A stretch of DNA of 64,000 nt from an uncultured Francisellaceae bacterium. GTDB lineage: Bacteria > Pseudomonadota > Gammaproteobacteria > UBA6186 > Azoamicaceae. Each line of letters opens with the position of its first letter. The stretch's first letter is position 1. The notes under the pieces were generated by a model that was not told where the DNA came from, ran no database searches, and was given only the letters and a program-made list of their open reading frames with translations. Made by a program: the position numbers and the translations under genes. The stretch lies in the NCBI GenBank assembly GCA_945956915.1, contig CAMFJH010000005.1, forward strand, positions 60,372 through 124,371. Direction: 5' to 3'. This document shows, in pieces, positions 39,959-50,739 of the stretch.

Positions 39959-42556
39959 TTACATTCCTTGCATGAATCTCTGCATCTCTGCAATTCGCAC
40001 TCTTTCAGTTTCTAAAGCTTGTTGTGTAGCTTGTAGATTTGCTTGATGCTGTCTCACCAGTTCTGCATCTCTTTCAGCTTGTGTAAGTCTTGCTGTTTCT
40101 GCTTCTGCAGCTTGTTGTGCCCGCATTGCCTCATGGCGTGCATTTTCTGCATTTTCTGCATTTACTTTGACTTCTGCTGCATTGCTTGTAGCTTGTTCCA
40201 ATTGAGCTTGCAAGGTACTAAGCTCTAACCTCAAGCGTTCGTTCTCACTATGCTCTAGATCTCTTTGACGCTGACTCTCCTCGAGTGCCCCCCTTAGAGT
40301 CTTATTCTCCTCTTCTGCAAGTTTTGCTCGTTCTTCATTTTCTGTTGCCCTTGTAGCGTTTTTATCAGCCTGGTTTGTAAGGTTGAACATTGTTGTTGTA
40401 AAAATGTTATGTGCATTCTTAGATTGTTCTTTTAAACTTTGATTTGATTCATTTGAAGCTTGCAATTTCATGCACAGATCATACGCTGTTTTTGCAAGTT
40501 CAACTTTTTGTACTTCAAGAGTTTGTATGTTTTGATTAGATTGCTCAATAACGCTTTTTTGCAATTCTATTACCTGTTCTAATTGAATATTTTTCTGATT
40601 GACTTTCGCTAATGATAAAGACTCTATGCTTAGCTTTAAATTCTGAACTGTTAGTTCATTGGCTGCTTTTAAGGTTTTAATTTCTTCAACATGGCCCTTG
40701 ACCGCGTCTGCTTTAGATTGTTTTAGAGCTGCTAATTCGTTTTCTACAGCCTCTAATTTTTTTTTACTTTCTTCTTGTGTTTCAATAAGCTTTGCATTCA
40801 AATGTATTAAGTCTTCAGCTTGCTTATCCAATTTCACTTTTAATTCAACCTGCATATCTTCGGGCGAAACTGCAGTTTTTGTTCTGTTTGCTATTGCTTG
40901 ATTACTTGTAGTAGCTGTACTTGTATTTTTCTTTGCTGGCATATCTTCACTCTCTCCTAGCTTGAATTTAAATTTCTGTTCAACTGGAACAGTACCTGAG
41001 GGTTCCCTCACCTCTTGATTCCCTATGACTCCTTCATTCATGATTACTTTCTTTAAGGCATATAAATAATTTCTGGGTTCACTCTTAAAAATATCCATCC
41101 ATTCAGCAATCCCATCTGCCAACGCATACTTGTAAAACAATGTTGTATCCGCTAAGGTATCAATATTTTCCTCATCATTCAGAGTAATACTAAACCCTAC
41201 TGCTGTTTGTTGAATACAATAGGTATAGTCACTACTATTGGGACCCATGTTAGGAATGGTTATCCATACTTTACTTATTGCACCAGGTTCCAACTTAAAT
41301 TCTGCTGTTTCAACCACAGGTGTATCAAAGCTTCCATGCAACTTGATAGCTTCATTCAAGCATGTAATTAATTTTCCAATCGATTTTTCACTGCAATCTA
41401 TTTGATCTAATATCAAAATTGTATCTTCTTGCCTATAAGCAATCGTTCTCGCTTTTTGATTATCACTGACCTCATGCATATTTGTTGCTTTTGTTCTTAA
41501 TTTTATCCGTAATTCTTCTACCCAATCTTTTTCTTGACCCAGTAATGGAATTGAAGTAAACCCGCGTTTTCCAGCAGCAATTGTTTTTTTAATTTGTTGT
41601 CTAGCAGTGTAAAGAGAAACATAAACTTGATTTTCTGAAAGTATCTTATTCTCTAATTCTTTAATTAATGATTCTAATATACAATCGTATCTTCTATATC
41701 GTATTTCTTTTTCTAACTTTTGGATTTCTTGAACGTCGGCTAACACCTTAGAATTTTCTATGGATAATGTCTTAGCCAAGTTTAATATGTCACGAACTAA
41801 TTCATCATAGTTTTTATCTCGAATGGCAGTCTCTAGCTTTGTGTAATCAGCAAGCTTTTGGCATAAAGGATATCGCAATAAAATGTTTTTGCTAACAGGC
41901 TTCAATAATGATTCTAATAACAAATCATATCGCATATACCTCTGAAAAGGTGCAGCCAAATCTCCATTGGCTATTTGTATAACCTGTTGCTGCTCTCTCT
42001 CTTCATTGAATAGTTTTTTAGAAAGTTCACTAGAAAAATGATAGAAAGTACAAGCTGTTTCAAATGCATTCCTTATGTTACCAGTTTTTTCTATGTACTT
42101 TCCGGCAACGTTGTTAGAAAACAGTATGATAAGGGGTAATTCCTTTGCTATTTTATTTATAATAGTATTCATTTCCTCAGAGGTGGGATTTTGCGGAAAT
42201 GAACTTATAATTTCTGTAAAAAATTTCCCAATATTAATAGTATTCGTTTCCGATGGTTCCAAATTACGATGCACATTGAAAATCTCATCAATTTGTTTAA
42301 GGTTATTTTCCAAAAAATCAAGTGCGGTTTTTTGGTCCTCTGTCGGTGCACTTATAAAGAAAACAGCACCTAAACCGGTAGAAGATTCCAGTGTGGTCTG
42401 AATACATGTTCTTATTTTTTGGAGCCGCTTTAAAGATTCAACGTAGCTTTCTTCTGAGGTTTTGAACTCTTGAATTCGACGCATTTGTTCTTCAATATTT
42501 TTTACTATGTTGTCTTGCTGAATTTTTTGTTCAATTCCCTCGAGATTTTCACTCAT
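39959..42556 (-). CDS. Large coiled-coil protein with a RhoGEF (DH)-like N-terminal region, effector candidate
   Basis: The ATG at 42556 follows a strong AGGGGGA. The 865 residues contain no membrane segment or signal peptide. The N-terminal part resembles a eukaryotic Dbl-homology domain: SEESYVESLKRLQ (35-47) like conserved region 1, INIGKFFTEI (107-116) like region 2, and AAPFQRYMRYDLLLESLLK (201-219) like region 3, which in RhoGEFs reads P-x-QR-x-x-RY-x-LLL-x-x-LLK. A second copy of the last motif is at 285-299 (IRYRRYDCILESLIK). A globular region follows (about 330-510), then a coiled coil to the end (about 545-865). If correct, it would activate host Rho-family GTPases. The DH match is from memory of the family and not from a search. 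Confidence 0.62.
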   Translation of the reverse strand: MSENLEGIEQKIQQDNIVKNIEEQMRRIQEFKTSEESYVESLKRLQKIRTCIQTTLESSTGLGAVFFISAPTEDQKTALDFLENNLKQIDEIFNVHRNLEPSETNTINIGKFFTEIISSFPQNPTSEEMNTIINKIAKELPLIILFSNNVAGKYIEKTGNIRNAFETACTFYHFSSELSKKLFNEEREQQQVIQIANGDLAAPFQRYMRYDLLLESLLKPVSKNILLRYPLCQKLADYTKLETAIRDKNYDELVRDILNLAKTLSIENSKVLADVQEIQKLEKEIRYRRYDCILESLIKELENKILSENQVYVSLYTARQQIKKTIAAGKRGFTSIPLLGQEKDWVEELRIKLRTKATNMHEVSDNQKARTIAYRQEDTILILDQIDCSEKSIGKLITCLNEAIKLHGSFDTPVVETAEFKLEPGAISKVWITIPNMGPNSSDYTYCIQQTAVGFSITLNDEENIDTLADTTLFYKYALADGIAEWMDIFKSEPRNYLYALKKVIMNEGVIGNQEVREPSGTVPVEQKFKFKLGESEDMPAKKNTSTATTSNQAIANRTKTAVSPEDMQVELKVKLDKQAEDLIHLNAKLIETQEESKKKLEAVENELAALKQSKADAVKGHVEEIKTLKAANELTVQNLKLSIESLSLAKVNQKNIQLEQVIELQKSVIEQSNQNIQTLEVQKVELAKTAYDLCMKLQASNESNQSLKEQSKNAHNIFTTTMFNLTNQADKNATRATENEERAKLAEEENKTLRGALEESQRQRDLEHSENERLRLELSTLQAQLEQATSNAAEVKVNAENAENARHEAMRAQQAAEAETARLTQAERDAELVRQHQANLQATQQALETERVRIAEMQRFMQGM

Positions 42557-42586
42557 TTTTTCCCCCTGTTTACAACTTTAATAAGA

Positions 42587-42614
42587 ATTATATATGTAAC
42601 TACAAAAATTTCAC
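42587..42614 (-). promoter_or_regulatory. Predicted promoter of the RhoGEF-like gene
   Basis: On the minus strand, a perfect TATAAT (42587-42592) follows GTGAAA (42609-42614) by 16 bases. Start would be near 42580, about 25 bases before the ATG. An 11-base repeat (TTGTAGTTACA on this strand, 42595-42605) fills the spacer, and the same 11 bases occur again at 42708-42718. Confidence 0.55.
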
Positions 42615-42675
42615 TTATGGTAAAAATCTTTTGTTCCTCATTGTACAGGAATATTCGCTTAACTGCAATCATCTT

Positions 42676-42705
42676 AAGTATGGGTATTTACACATACCCA
42701 TACTT
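42676..42705. repeat. Perfect 12-bp palindrome between two minus-strand genes
   Basis: AAGTATGGGTAT and ATACCCATACTT are exact inverted repeats around a six-base centre (TTACAC). It lies between the coiled-coil gene ending at 42729 and the start of the RhoGEF-like gene, about 60 bases upstream of that gene's predicted -35. It may be an operator, or the transcription end of the preceding gene, although no T-run follows. Confidence 0.55.
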
Positions 42706-42728
42706 TGTGTAACTACAATATTAAATTT

Positions 42729-44183
42729 TTATTTACGTTTAATTTCACCACCATTATTAAGCTTCAATAGTTCTTCGGCTGTTAGATCCAGTCCTCGAGT
42801 GGATTGGGTATCAGCAGTATATTGAACAACGTGACTCTTTACCGCACCTAAAGCATCTGGTTTTTCGCAACCATTATTTTGAATGCCTAAAGCTCTTAAC
42901 TCTGTTTGCAGATCTAAAATATTTGCATTCTTGTCCGAGACCATTTGCTGCAGTTTCATCTTGTCAGCACGCATTTTCTCTAATTCAAGCTGTAACTTAT
43001 AGTATTCAATGGTATGTTGTCTTTTAAGACTCTGTATTTCCTCTGCTGATCGTGCGACTAAAGCATCTTCTCTGGCTTGAAACTCAGCTTTTACAGCAGC
43101 AGCCCCTCTGGCTTCTGCCTTAGAAATAGATTCGGTTTGTGCTTCTATACGTAATGCCATACTTTCTTTTTCTTGTTCAGTTCGTGCTTTATCCCCAGCT
43201 TCCAGTAACAAAGGAATCGATAAGGTAGAGGTTTTCTCAAATTTTCCAATTTCTTTAACGATGAGACTGTTTTTTACACAACGCTTTATTTCAACTTCAG
43301 CTAAACTTTTTCCCATTTTTGCTATTAGTTCATCTTGATGTTCACCTCTTATTTTTTTTTCTAATATTGAATACAAATTCTCATACTCATTTAAACATTC
43401 TCGTGCATGCTGTTCCTTAAATATTTTTTCAGCTTCTTGGATTTTTTTTCCTATTTCTACGTCTTCTTTCTGGTCTTTAAATCGAACATGTTCATGAACA
43501 ACATAAGCAATATGCACCAATGCAGATTTTTTAAATTCTACAGTATCTGGACATTCTACTAGATATGTACCATAGTAATTCCAAAATTCATCTTCATTAT
43601 TTGTAATTAATTGATGCCATCTCTCAAATAACATCAAACATTGTGATTCTTCCCTTAACTTTTCTTTGATAGTTTTAATCTCTGATTCATTTTCACGTCT
43701 AAACAATTTAAGGATTACCATAAACAAAGTATCCATTGCGTTTTCATTAGCAAATTCTATTTCGTTTTCCTGAAGAATACCAGCAATTATTTTTAAAGTA
43801 TTATAAGTTGTAGAATCAGTAGCTTCGGATATTTGATTCGATAATGATTCAAGTTTTTCTTGATTGCTTTCATCTTGATCATAACCTTTAAGCCATGAAT
43901 TAAATAAGTCAAAATATTCTTGATTTTCTTTAAGTAATTCTTTTTCAATCAGTTCGATGTGTTGTGTACGAATTTCCGCTTCAAAATACTTATCAAAAAA
44001 ATCTAATACCTTACTTTTCAGCTGTTCATCTAAAATGTTAGCTTCTATTTTATCTTTAGCTTTTTTAAAGGGAGTGGTTTGGGATCCTAGTTCTAGTCCC
44101 GCTTTTCTAAAAGGACTGAGCAAGTTTTGTCTATAAGGGCTGCGGAAGCTTTGTTCTGATTTTGCTTTTTGAGGTGTCATCAT
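42729..44183 (-). CDS. Coiled-coil protein of unknown function, effector candidate
   Basis: The first ATG of a double ATG at 44183 follows AGGAG at eight bases; 13 codons upstream there is another ATG without a ribosome-binding site. The 484-residue product has no signal peptide. It begins with a basic Ser/Thr-Pro-rich stretch of repeated S/T-P-(F/Y)-(R/K) (RSPYRQ, LSPFRK, TTPFKK). A helical domain with many Glu/Lys follows, then a coiled coil (about 345-440). No family is recognised. It lies between pheS and the RhoGEF-like gene on the same strand, suggesting that both arrived together at a break in the usual pheS-pheT order. Confidence 0.72.
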   Translation of the reverse strand: MMTPQKAKSEQSFRSPYRQNLLSPFRKAGLELGSQTTPFKKAKDKIEANILDEQLKSKVLDFFDKYFEAEIRTQHIELIEKELLKENQEYFDLFNSWLKGYDQDESNQEKLESLSNQISEATDSTTYNTLKIIAGILQENEIEFANENAMDTLFMVILKLFRRENESEIKTIKEKLREESQCLMLFERWHQLITNNEDEFWNYYGTYLVECPDTVEFKKSALVHIAYVVHEHVRFKDQKEDVEIGKKIQEAEKIFKEQHARECLNEYENLYSILEKKIRGEHQDELIAKMGKSLAEVEIKRCVKNSLIVKEIGKFEKTSTLSIPLLLEAGDKARTEQEKESMALRIEAQTESISKAEARGAAAVKAEFQAREDALVARSAEEIQSLKRQHTIEYYKLQLELEKMRADKMKLQQMVSDKNANILDLQTELRALGIQNNGCEKPDALGAVKSHVVQYTADTQSTRGLDLTAEELLKLNNGGEIKRK

Positions 44184-44326
44184 TATAAAAACTCCTATTG
44201 TATATTTAGATCTTAAAAGCACACACTATATCACACTTTTTAAACATTAGCGAATATTCACAGGTAATTATTCGTGCACATGCATCATTATGGTTAGTCT
44301 TAGGGCTTTTAAAATTATGGAGAAGT

Positions 44327-45708
<1,382 letters not shown>

Positions 45709-45718
45709 TTTTTAATCC

Positions 45719-45937
45719 TCACAGGTTGGGTAACATCTGTCTTATAGATGCTTCGTCACTTTGACAAACTACTTTCATTGAACGTAACTGACGTATACGC
45801 TTTGAACTTTTCTTAGTCAAAATATGATTCCTAAAAGACTGACGATGTTTAAATCCGCCTCCACCTGTTTTCTTAAAACGCTTTGCAGCGCCCCTAAGTG
45901 TCTTTAATTTGACCTTAGCTTTCTTTGCTTTTGCCAT
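45719..45937 (-). CDS. rpmI: Ribosomal protein L35
   Basis: Small basic 50S protein; 72 residues (E. coli 65) with the family segment [21 protein letters not shown]. It lies between infC and rplT in the standard order. Confidence 0.97.
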   Translation of the reverse strand: MAKAKKAKVKLKTLRGAAKRFKKTGGGGFKHRQSFRNHILTKKSSKRIRQLRSMKVVCQSDEASIRQMLPNL

Positions 45938-45966
45938 GCTTCTCTACTCCGCGATTAGTTGATACG

Positions 45967-46491
45967 CTACTTTTTTTTGGGAGCTACAACCATCACCAAT
46001 TGGCGGCCTTCAAGCTTAGGAAAAAACTCAACTTTGCCTTGTTCAACCAAGTCCTCTTTTACCCGCTCTAAAAGCTTTAAACCCAATTCTTGATGCGCCA
46101 TTTCTCGACCACGGAAAAAAACCGTAACCTTGACCTTGCACCCCTCTTCTAAGAAATTACGTAGGTTGCGTAGTTTTACCTCGTAATCTCTCACATCAGT
46201 TCCTGGACGGAACTTGATTTCTTTTACTTTCATCTGCTTTTGCTTTTTCTTAGCAACCGCTTTCTGCTTGTTTTCCTGAAAAATGGACTTACCATAATCC
46301 ATAATACGAACAACAGGAGGCTCTGCATTGGGGGAAATTTCCACCAAATCCAGTCCCGCATCTTCGGCAAGCTTTCGAGCATCTCTTAAAGGAAGCACAC
46401 CTACTTGTTCACCATTTTCATCAATTACACGCACCTCCGGTGCACGAATTTGTCCGTTTATACGGTTGCGAGTCTCTTTTGTGGTGCTAAT
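45967..46491 (-). CDS. infC: Translation initiation factor IF-3, ATT start
   Basis: Prevents early 50S joining and checks start-codon choice. The start is placed at ATT (46491-46489): GGAGG lies nine bases upstream and the product then begins [20 protein letters not shown], as in the family. The next in-frame ATG would be eight codons upstream, inside thrS. The ATT overlaps the thrS stop (ATTAG). E. coli infC also starts with ATT, through which IF-3 limits its own synthesis. The 174 residues contain [20 protein letters not shown] and the C-terminal domain [15 protein letters not shown]. Confidence 0.95.
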   Translation of the reverse strand: MSTTKETRNRINGQIRAPEVRVIDENGEQVGVLPLRDARKLAEDAGLDLVEISPNAEPPVVRIMDYGKSIFQENKQKAVAKKKQKQMKVKEIKFRPGTDVRDYEVKLRNLRNFLEEGCKVKVTVFFRGREMAHQELGLKLLERVKEDLVEQGKVEFFPKLEGRQLVMVVAPKKK

Positions 46492-48418
46492 AAACCAGTT
46501 CCTCCCCAATAACATGACCTTGCTCGCGCTCAGATAACAGTTTATGAATAAACGCTTCTATGCTGAGGCTCCCTAAATCTAAACCTTCTCGTGTGCGAAC
46601 GGAAACAGTATTTTCTGCCACTTCACGATCACCTATAACCAGTAAATACGGTATACGCGCAATCGTATGTTCCCGAATTTTAAAACCTATTTTTTCATTT
46701 CTTAAATCAGCTTGTATTCTAATCCCTGCTGCTTGGCAAGCGTTAAGGACTTTCTGTGCATACTCTGATTGTGCTTCGCTGATATTCAGAACGATTGCTT
46801 GCACAGGTGCTAACCAAGTGGGCAATGAGCCCGCGGTTTCTTCAATTAAAATTCCAATAAACCGTTCCAAAGATCCCAAAATCGCTCGATGTAACATCAC
46901 AGGCACTTGTTTAGAACCATCTTCTGCAATATACGTTGCCCCTAAACGCTCTGGGGTTGAAAAATCAACTTGCATGGTACCACACTGCCAAACACGCCCT
47001 AAAGAATCCTTTAAAGAATATTCAAGTTTAGGACCATAAAAAGCCCCTTCCCCAGGACACAATTCCCAAGCAAACCCAAATTGTTCTAAGGCAATTTCTA
47101 AAGCTTTTTCAGATTTATCCCATACTTCGTCAGAGCCTACACGCTTTTCAGGACGCGTAGAAAGTTTAATGATAATTTCAGAAAACCCAAAGTCCGCATA
47201 TACCTTTTTTAATAAGCGATTAAAAGCAGCCACTTCGCTTTGAATTTGAGATTCCATACAAAAAATATGCGCATCATCTTGTACAAAACTTCTTACCCGC
47301 ATTAATCCATGCAAAGACCCAGAAGGTTCGTTACGATGACAAGAACCAAACTCAGCCAACCTTAAAGGCAAATCTCTATAACTCTTAATGCCTTGGTTAA
47401 AAATTTGCACATGACAAGGACAGTTCATAGGCTTTATCGCATAATCCTTATCATCAGCTTTTAAACTAAACATTTGTTCTTGAAATTTATCCCAATGTCC
47501 TGAACGCTCCCACAGGCTTCTGTCTACAATTTGTGGCGTTCTGACTTCTTGATATCCTTTTTTATCAAGGGTTTTGCGTATATGTTGTTCTACCGCTTGA
47601 TAAATGGCCCACCCTTTGGGATGCCAAAATACCATACCAGGTGCTTCTTCTTGTAAATGAAATAAATCAAATTTTTTGGCTAATTTACGATGATCTCGTT
47701 TTTCTGCTTCTTCCAAGCGATACAAATAAGCATCTAAATCTTTTTTATTAGCCCAAGCTGTTCCATAGATACGCTGCAGCATTTCATTTTTAGAATCACC
47801 ACGCCAATAAGCACCGGCTAGCTTCATGAGTTTAAAAGCTTTAATTTTACCCGTAGAAGGCACATGAGGGCCACGACATAAATCTACAAAATCACCTTGT
47901 TGATAAAAAGAAAGCGGTTCATCCCCTGGAATACTCTCTATAATTTCAACTTTATAATGCTCGCCTTTTTTCTTAAATAATTCAATAGCCTCATTTCTAG
48001 GCAACACAAAACGAGAGACCTGTAAATCGGCTTCTACTAAATCCTGCATTTTTTTTTCGATGGCTTCTAAATCTTCTGTGCTAAAACCAGAAGAGTAAGA
48101 AAAATCATAATAAAAACCATCTTCTATCACAGGGCCAATGGTGACTTGTGCTTTAGGAAACAAACTTTGCACAGCTTGGGCCAATAGATGGGCACAAGAG
48201 TGCCTAATTACCTCTAAGCCTGCAGGTTCACGATCTGTAATCAAAGCCAATGATATATCTTTATCAACCAGGTAAGAGGTATCTACCGCTTTTTGATCAA
48301 CCAAAGCCGCGAGTGCCGCTTTTGCAAGTCCTGCACCTATATTGGCAGCCACTTCTTGCACCGAAAGGGGCTTATCAAAATTTAATTGCTTACCATCTGG
48401 TAAAGTTATTAGAGGCAT
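46487..48418 (-). CDS. thrS: Threonyl-tRNA synthetase
   Basis: Class II synthetase with an N-terminal TGS domain and an editing domain. The 643 residues (E. coli 642) carry the catalytic zinc residues (Cys in [11 protein letters not shown] and later His), the motif [20 protein letters not shown], and the C-terminal anticodon domain. The stop overlaps the ATT start of infC. It heads the thrS-infC-rpmI-rplT-pheS transcript. Confidence 0.98.
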   Translation of the reverse strand: MPLITLPDGKQLNFDKPLSVQEVAANIGAGLAKAALAALVDQKAVDTSYLVDKDISLALITDREPAGLEVIRHSCAHLLAQAVQSLFPKAQVTIGPVIEDGFYYDFSYSSGFSTEDLEAIEKKMQDLVEADLQVSRFVLPRNEAIELFKKKGEHYKVEIIESIPGDEPLSFYQQGDFVDLCRGPHVPSTGKIKAFKLMKLAGAYWRGDSKNEMLQRIYGTAWANKKDLDAYLYRLEEAEKRDHRKLAKKFDLFHLQEEAPGMVFWHPKGWAIYQAVEQHIRKTLDKKGYQEVRTPQIVDRSLWERSGHWDKFQEQMFSLKADDKDYAIKPMNCPCHVQIFNQGIKSYRDLPLRLAEFGSCHRNEPSGSLHGLMRVRSFVQDDAHIFCMESQIQSEVAAFNRLLKKVYADFGFSEIIIKLSTRPEKRVGSDEVWDKSEKALEIALEQFGFAWELCPGEGAFYGPKLEYSLKDSLGRVWQCGTMQVDFSTPERLGATYIAEDGSKQVPVMLHRAILGSLERFIGILIEETAGSLPTWLAPVQAIVLNISEAQSEYAQKVLNACQAAGIRIQADLRNEKIGFKIREHTIARIPYLLVIGDREVAENTVSVRTREGLDLGSLSIEAFIHKLLSEREQGHVIGEELVY

Positions 48419-48472
48419 TGTCTAACCTGTTTTTACGCTTTATCCTGTCAGAATTTTCTGTGATTTGTAGAC

Positions 48473-48547
48473 TGGTAGGCACGAGTGGGATCGAACCACC
48501 GACCACCACCATGTCAAGGTGGTGCTCTACCACTGAGCTACGCGCCT
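48473..48547 (-). tRNA. tRNA-Val (GAC)
   Basis: A 75-nt cloverleaf on the minus strand: acceptor AGGCGCG with CGTGCCT, D-arm TAGCTCAGTGGTAGAGC, anticodon stem-loop CCACCTTGACATGGTGG giving GAC, T-arm GGTGGTTCGATCCCAC, discriminator A, encoded CCA. It lies just upstream of thrS and downstream of the ATP/ADP translocase gene. Confidence 0.97.
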
Positions 48548-48602
48548 AAATTCATCAAACACATGAATAGGCATAATAGCACAATCGCTTAAAATAGCAC
48601 AA

Positions 48603-50207
48603 CTAGCTCGACACTGAAAGGCTGGATTTAGGGCTTAAGATTTGATCAGAAACGGGGGTTTCTTTAACATTCCCTGTACCTTCATCGATTACTTCATTAA
48701 CCATCTTGCCTAGATTTTTTACAGCAAAAAGCCACATGCTAATCACCAGCAAATAAATACCTGCAATATAAGGAATGGTAAGGGCTAAACTGCCACAGTT
48801 AATTAACAAACACTGAATGATAATCGAACCACCGGATTTACCAAAACGAGAAGCAATACCATCTACCACAGCCTTGCCTTTACGTTGATTTTCTTTAGAC
48901 AAGGGAATAAAGGCAATCTCTTTGGTTTCATCAAAGACTGTATATTTCGAAGCTCTGCCTAAGCAAATCTGTGTGGAACCAAAAATTAAGATTAAACTGG
49001 TTACCGGCACTTGAAACAATGCGTACATGGTATCTGCAAAGCTAATGTTGGTTCCAAATAATAAGCAGCCCAAGAACCCCACACTGGTTAATAACCAAAT
49101 CACTGGGGTAATTAAGGCAGTTACTGTCCAACCATAACGGCGAATCACATTACCCGATAACATAAAGCCCGATAAAGTCGCAAAAACACCTGTTATAGAA
49201 GCCACTTTATTTGTATAAGCATTAAAATCATTTGCATCTGGGAAACGGAGTTTTACCTGATCTGTCCATAAAACATCTGTTAAATTATAAACAATATTAT
49301 AAACAACAACTAAAATCGTAATATACATAATGTAACGAGATTTTAATAAGTAAGCAAAACATTCTTTTAATGAAAGTTTAATCTTAGGTGGCTCTTTTTG
49401 CAGTACATTATTTGTACTATTTATTATATGGGAAGGCGCTAAAATATGCGTATTTACCCATCTAAATAATGCAATAATGACTAAAGCCAGTAATAAAACA
49501 ACGCCTATTTGAAGATACAAGGTTTGATCCCAAGCCGTACGTCCAAAAGGTAAACCTGGATGATATTCATGGACTTTTAACCATTGGGCAATCTGACCTG
49601 AAAAAATGCCTGAAAAATTAGCACCCAAAGCAAAGATGGCATAAAAACGCTTAGCTTCATCTACTTTGGTAATTTCGTTAGCAAATCCCCAAAACAGCAT
49701 AGACAGCACAACAGAACTCCACAGTTCTGAAATCACATAAAATAAGGACAAAGGCCAATGTCTAATCATAGACACCAGACCTCTTAAGCCTTCTGGTAAG
49801 ACAGTGTAGAGAAAATTCGACAATTGGGTTAATTCTAAGTGTTCGCGGTTAGGATGCAAAACTGTTAGGAAAAGCATGAAAAAACCGATAAAAAGGCTTA
49901 AAGTAATATAAAAAACCTGCTCTCGTCTTAAGCGATTCGATAATTTAGTGTAAAGATATGTGACTAAGACCGCTCCTGGTAACACTGCCCACACCTTTAA
50001 AAAAGGGATAACCTCTGCACTAGAACCTGGCATGCTTACCACCAAGGTAGTTTTCATACATTTTAAGGTATTGTAAATAAAGGAAATAAGGAAAAAGAGG
50101 GCTAACATAGGAAACAATTTTCTGTGTTCGTACCCGTGTACAGGCCACAAAAAATTTCGTATTTTACCGAACGGCTGGGGCTGCGTTGTTTGCATAGATT
50201 GGCACAT
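48603..50207 (-). CDS. tlc: ATP/ADP translocase (nucleotide transporter, Tlc/Npt family)
   Basis: Inner-membrane antiporter that imports host ATP in exchange for ADP, as in Rickettsia and Chlamydia and some related energy parasites. The 534 residues have about twelve hydrophobic helices. The segment FPMLALFFLISFIYNTLKCMK near the N-terminus and SKYTVFDETKEIAFIPLS (420-437) are characteristic of this family. Related members can carry other nucleotides; the exact substrate cannot be read from sequence. It is flanked by tRNA-Val and the ribosomal-protein terminator, a location suggesting insertion beside conserved genes. Confidence 0.93.
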   Translation of the reverse strand: MCQSMQTTQPQPFGKIRNFLWPVHGYEHRKLFPMLALFFLISFIYNTLKCMKTTLVVSMPGSSAEVIPFLKVWAVLPGAVLVTYLYTKLSNRLRREQVFYITLSLFIGFFMLFLTVLHPNREHLELTQLSNFLYTVLPEGLRGLVSMIRHWPLSLFYVISELWSSVVLSMLFWGFANEITKVDEAKRFYAIFALGANFSGIFSGQIAQWLKVHEYHPGLPFGRTAWDQTLYLQIGVVLLLALVIIALFRWVNTHILAPSHIINSTNNVLQKEPPKIKLSLKECFAYLLKSRYIMYITILVVVYNIVYNLTDVLWTDQVKLRFPDANDFNAYTNKVASITGVFATLSGFMLSGNVIRRYGWTVTALITPVIWLLTSVGFLGCLLFGTNISFADTMYALFQVPVTSLILIFGSTQICLGRASKYTVFDETKEIAFIPLSKENQRKGKAVVDGIASRFGKSGGSIIIQCLLINCGSLALTIPYIAGIYLLVISMWLFAVKNLGKMVNEVIDEGTGNVKETPVSDQILSPKSSLSVSS

Positions 50208-50288
50208 CCCATAGGCAAAAGGTTGAACTTAGAGACTGACTAGAGACCATTGTGTCTAAAAACAGATTAAAAGTCAAGCCAAAGGCAC

Positions 50289-50320
50289 AAAAAAAAACCG
50301 GGATCTACCCGGTTTTTTTT
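50289..50320. terminator. Strong bidirectional terminator after rplQ
   Basis: A-run, CCGGG, loop ATCTA, CCCGG, then T8. It ends the rpsJ-to-rplQ superoperon on the minus strand, 18 bases after the rplQ stop. Confidence 0.9.
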
Positions 50321-50337
50321 CAGATCTCAAGAAAAAA

Positions 50338-50697
50338 TCACTGACGATCGACCAGTTCTACGACCGCCATAGGTGCAGCATCACCTTTACGTTCGCCACA
50401 TTTTAAAATACGTAAATATCCACCTGGACGGCCTTTAAATCGAGGCCCGATATCATTGAATAATTTTGCTACGATTTCATCATCACGCAATCTATCAAAA
50501 GCTAAACGACGCTTTGAAGGCGTATCTTCTTTTGCTAAAGTAATTAAAGGTTCGGCGTAACGACGTAAATCTTTGGCTTTAGTTAAGGTTGTTTTAATCA
50601 CTTCGTGGCGTAAAACTGACTTAACCATATTTTGAAACATCGCTTTTCGATGACTTGAGGTACGACCAAATCGTCGTCCAGAATTTCTATGTCTCAT
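50338..50697 (-). CDS. rplQ: Ribosomal protein L17
   Basis: 50S protein near the exit tunnel. The 119 residues match the family ([24 protein letters not shown]). Last gene of the alpha operon, ahead of the terminator. Confidence 0.98.
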   Translation of the reverse strand: MRHRNSGRRFGRTSSHRKAMFQNMVKSVLRHEVIKTTLTKAKDLRRYAEPLITLAKEDTPSKRRLAFDRLRDDEIVAKLFNDIGPRFKGRPGGYLRILKCGERKGDAAPMAVVELVDRQ

Positions 50698-50739
50698 GAG
50701 ATAAAACCCTTATAAATGTAAAATGAAATATATTACCCA

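Noticed and set aside
42595..42718. Two copies of GTAACTA as possible Ter sites for the Tus-like protein
   Set aside because: The bases before GTAACTA differ from the E. coli Ter consensus at most positions, and one copy sits in a promoter spacer, so a regulatory repeat is the better reading.
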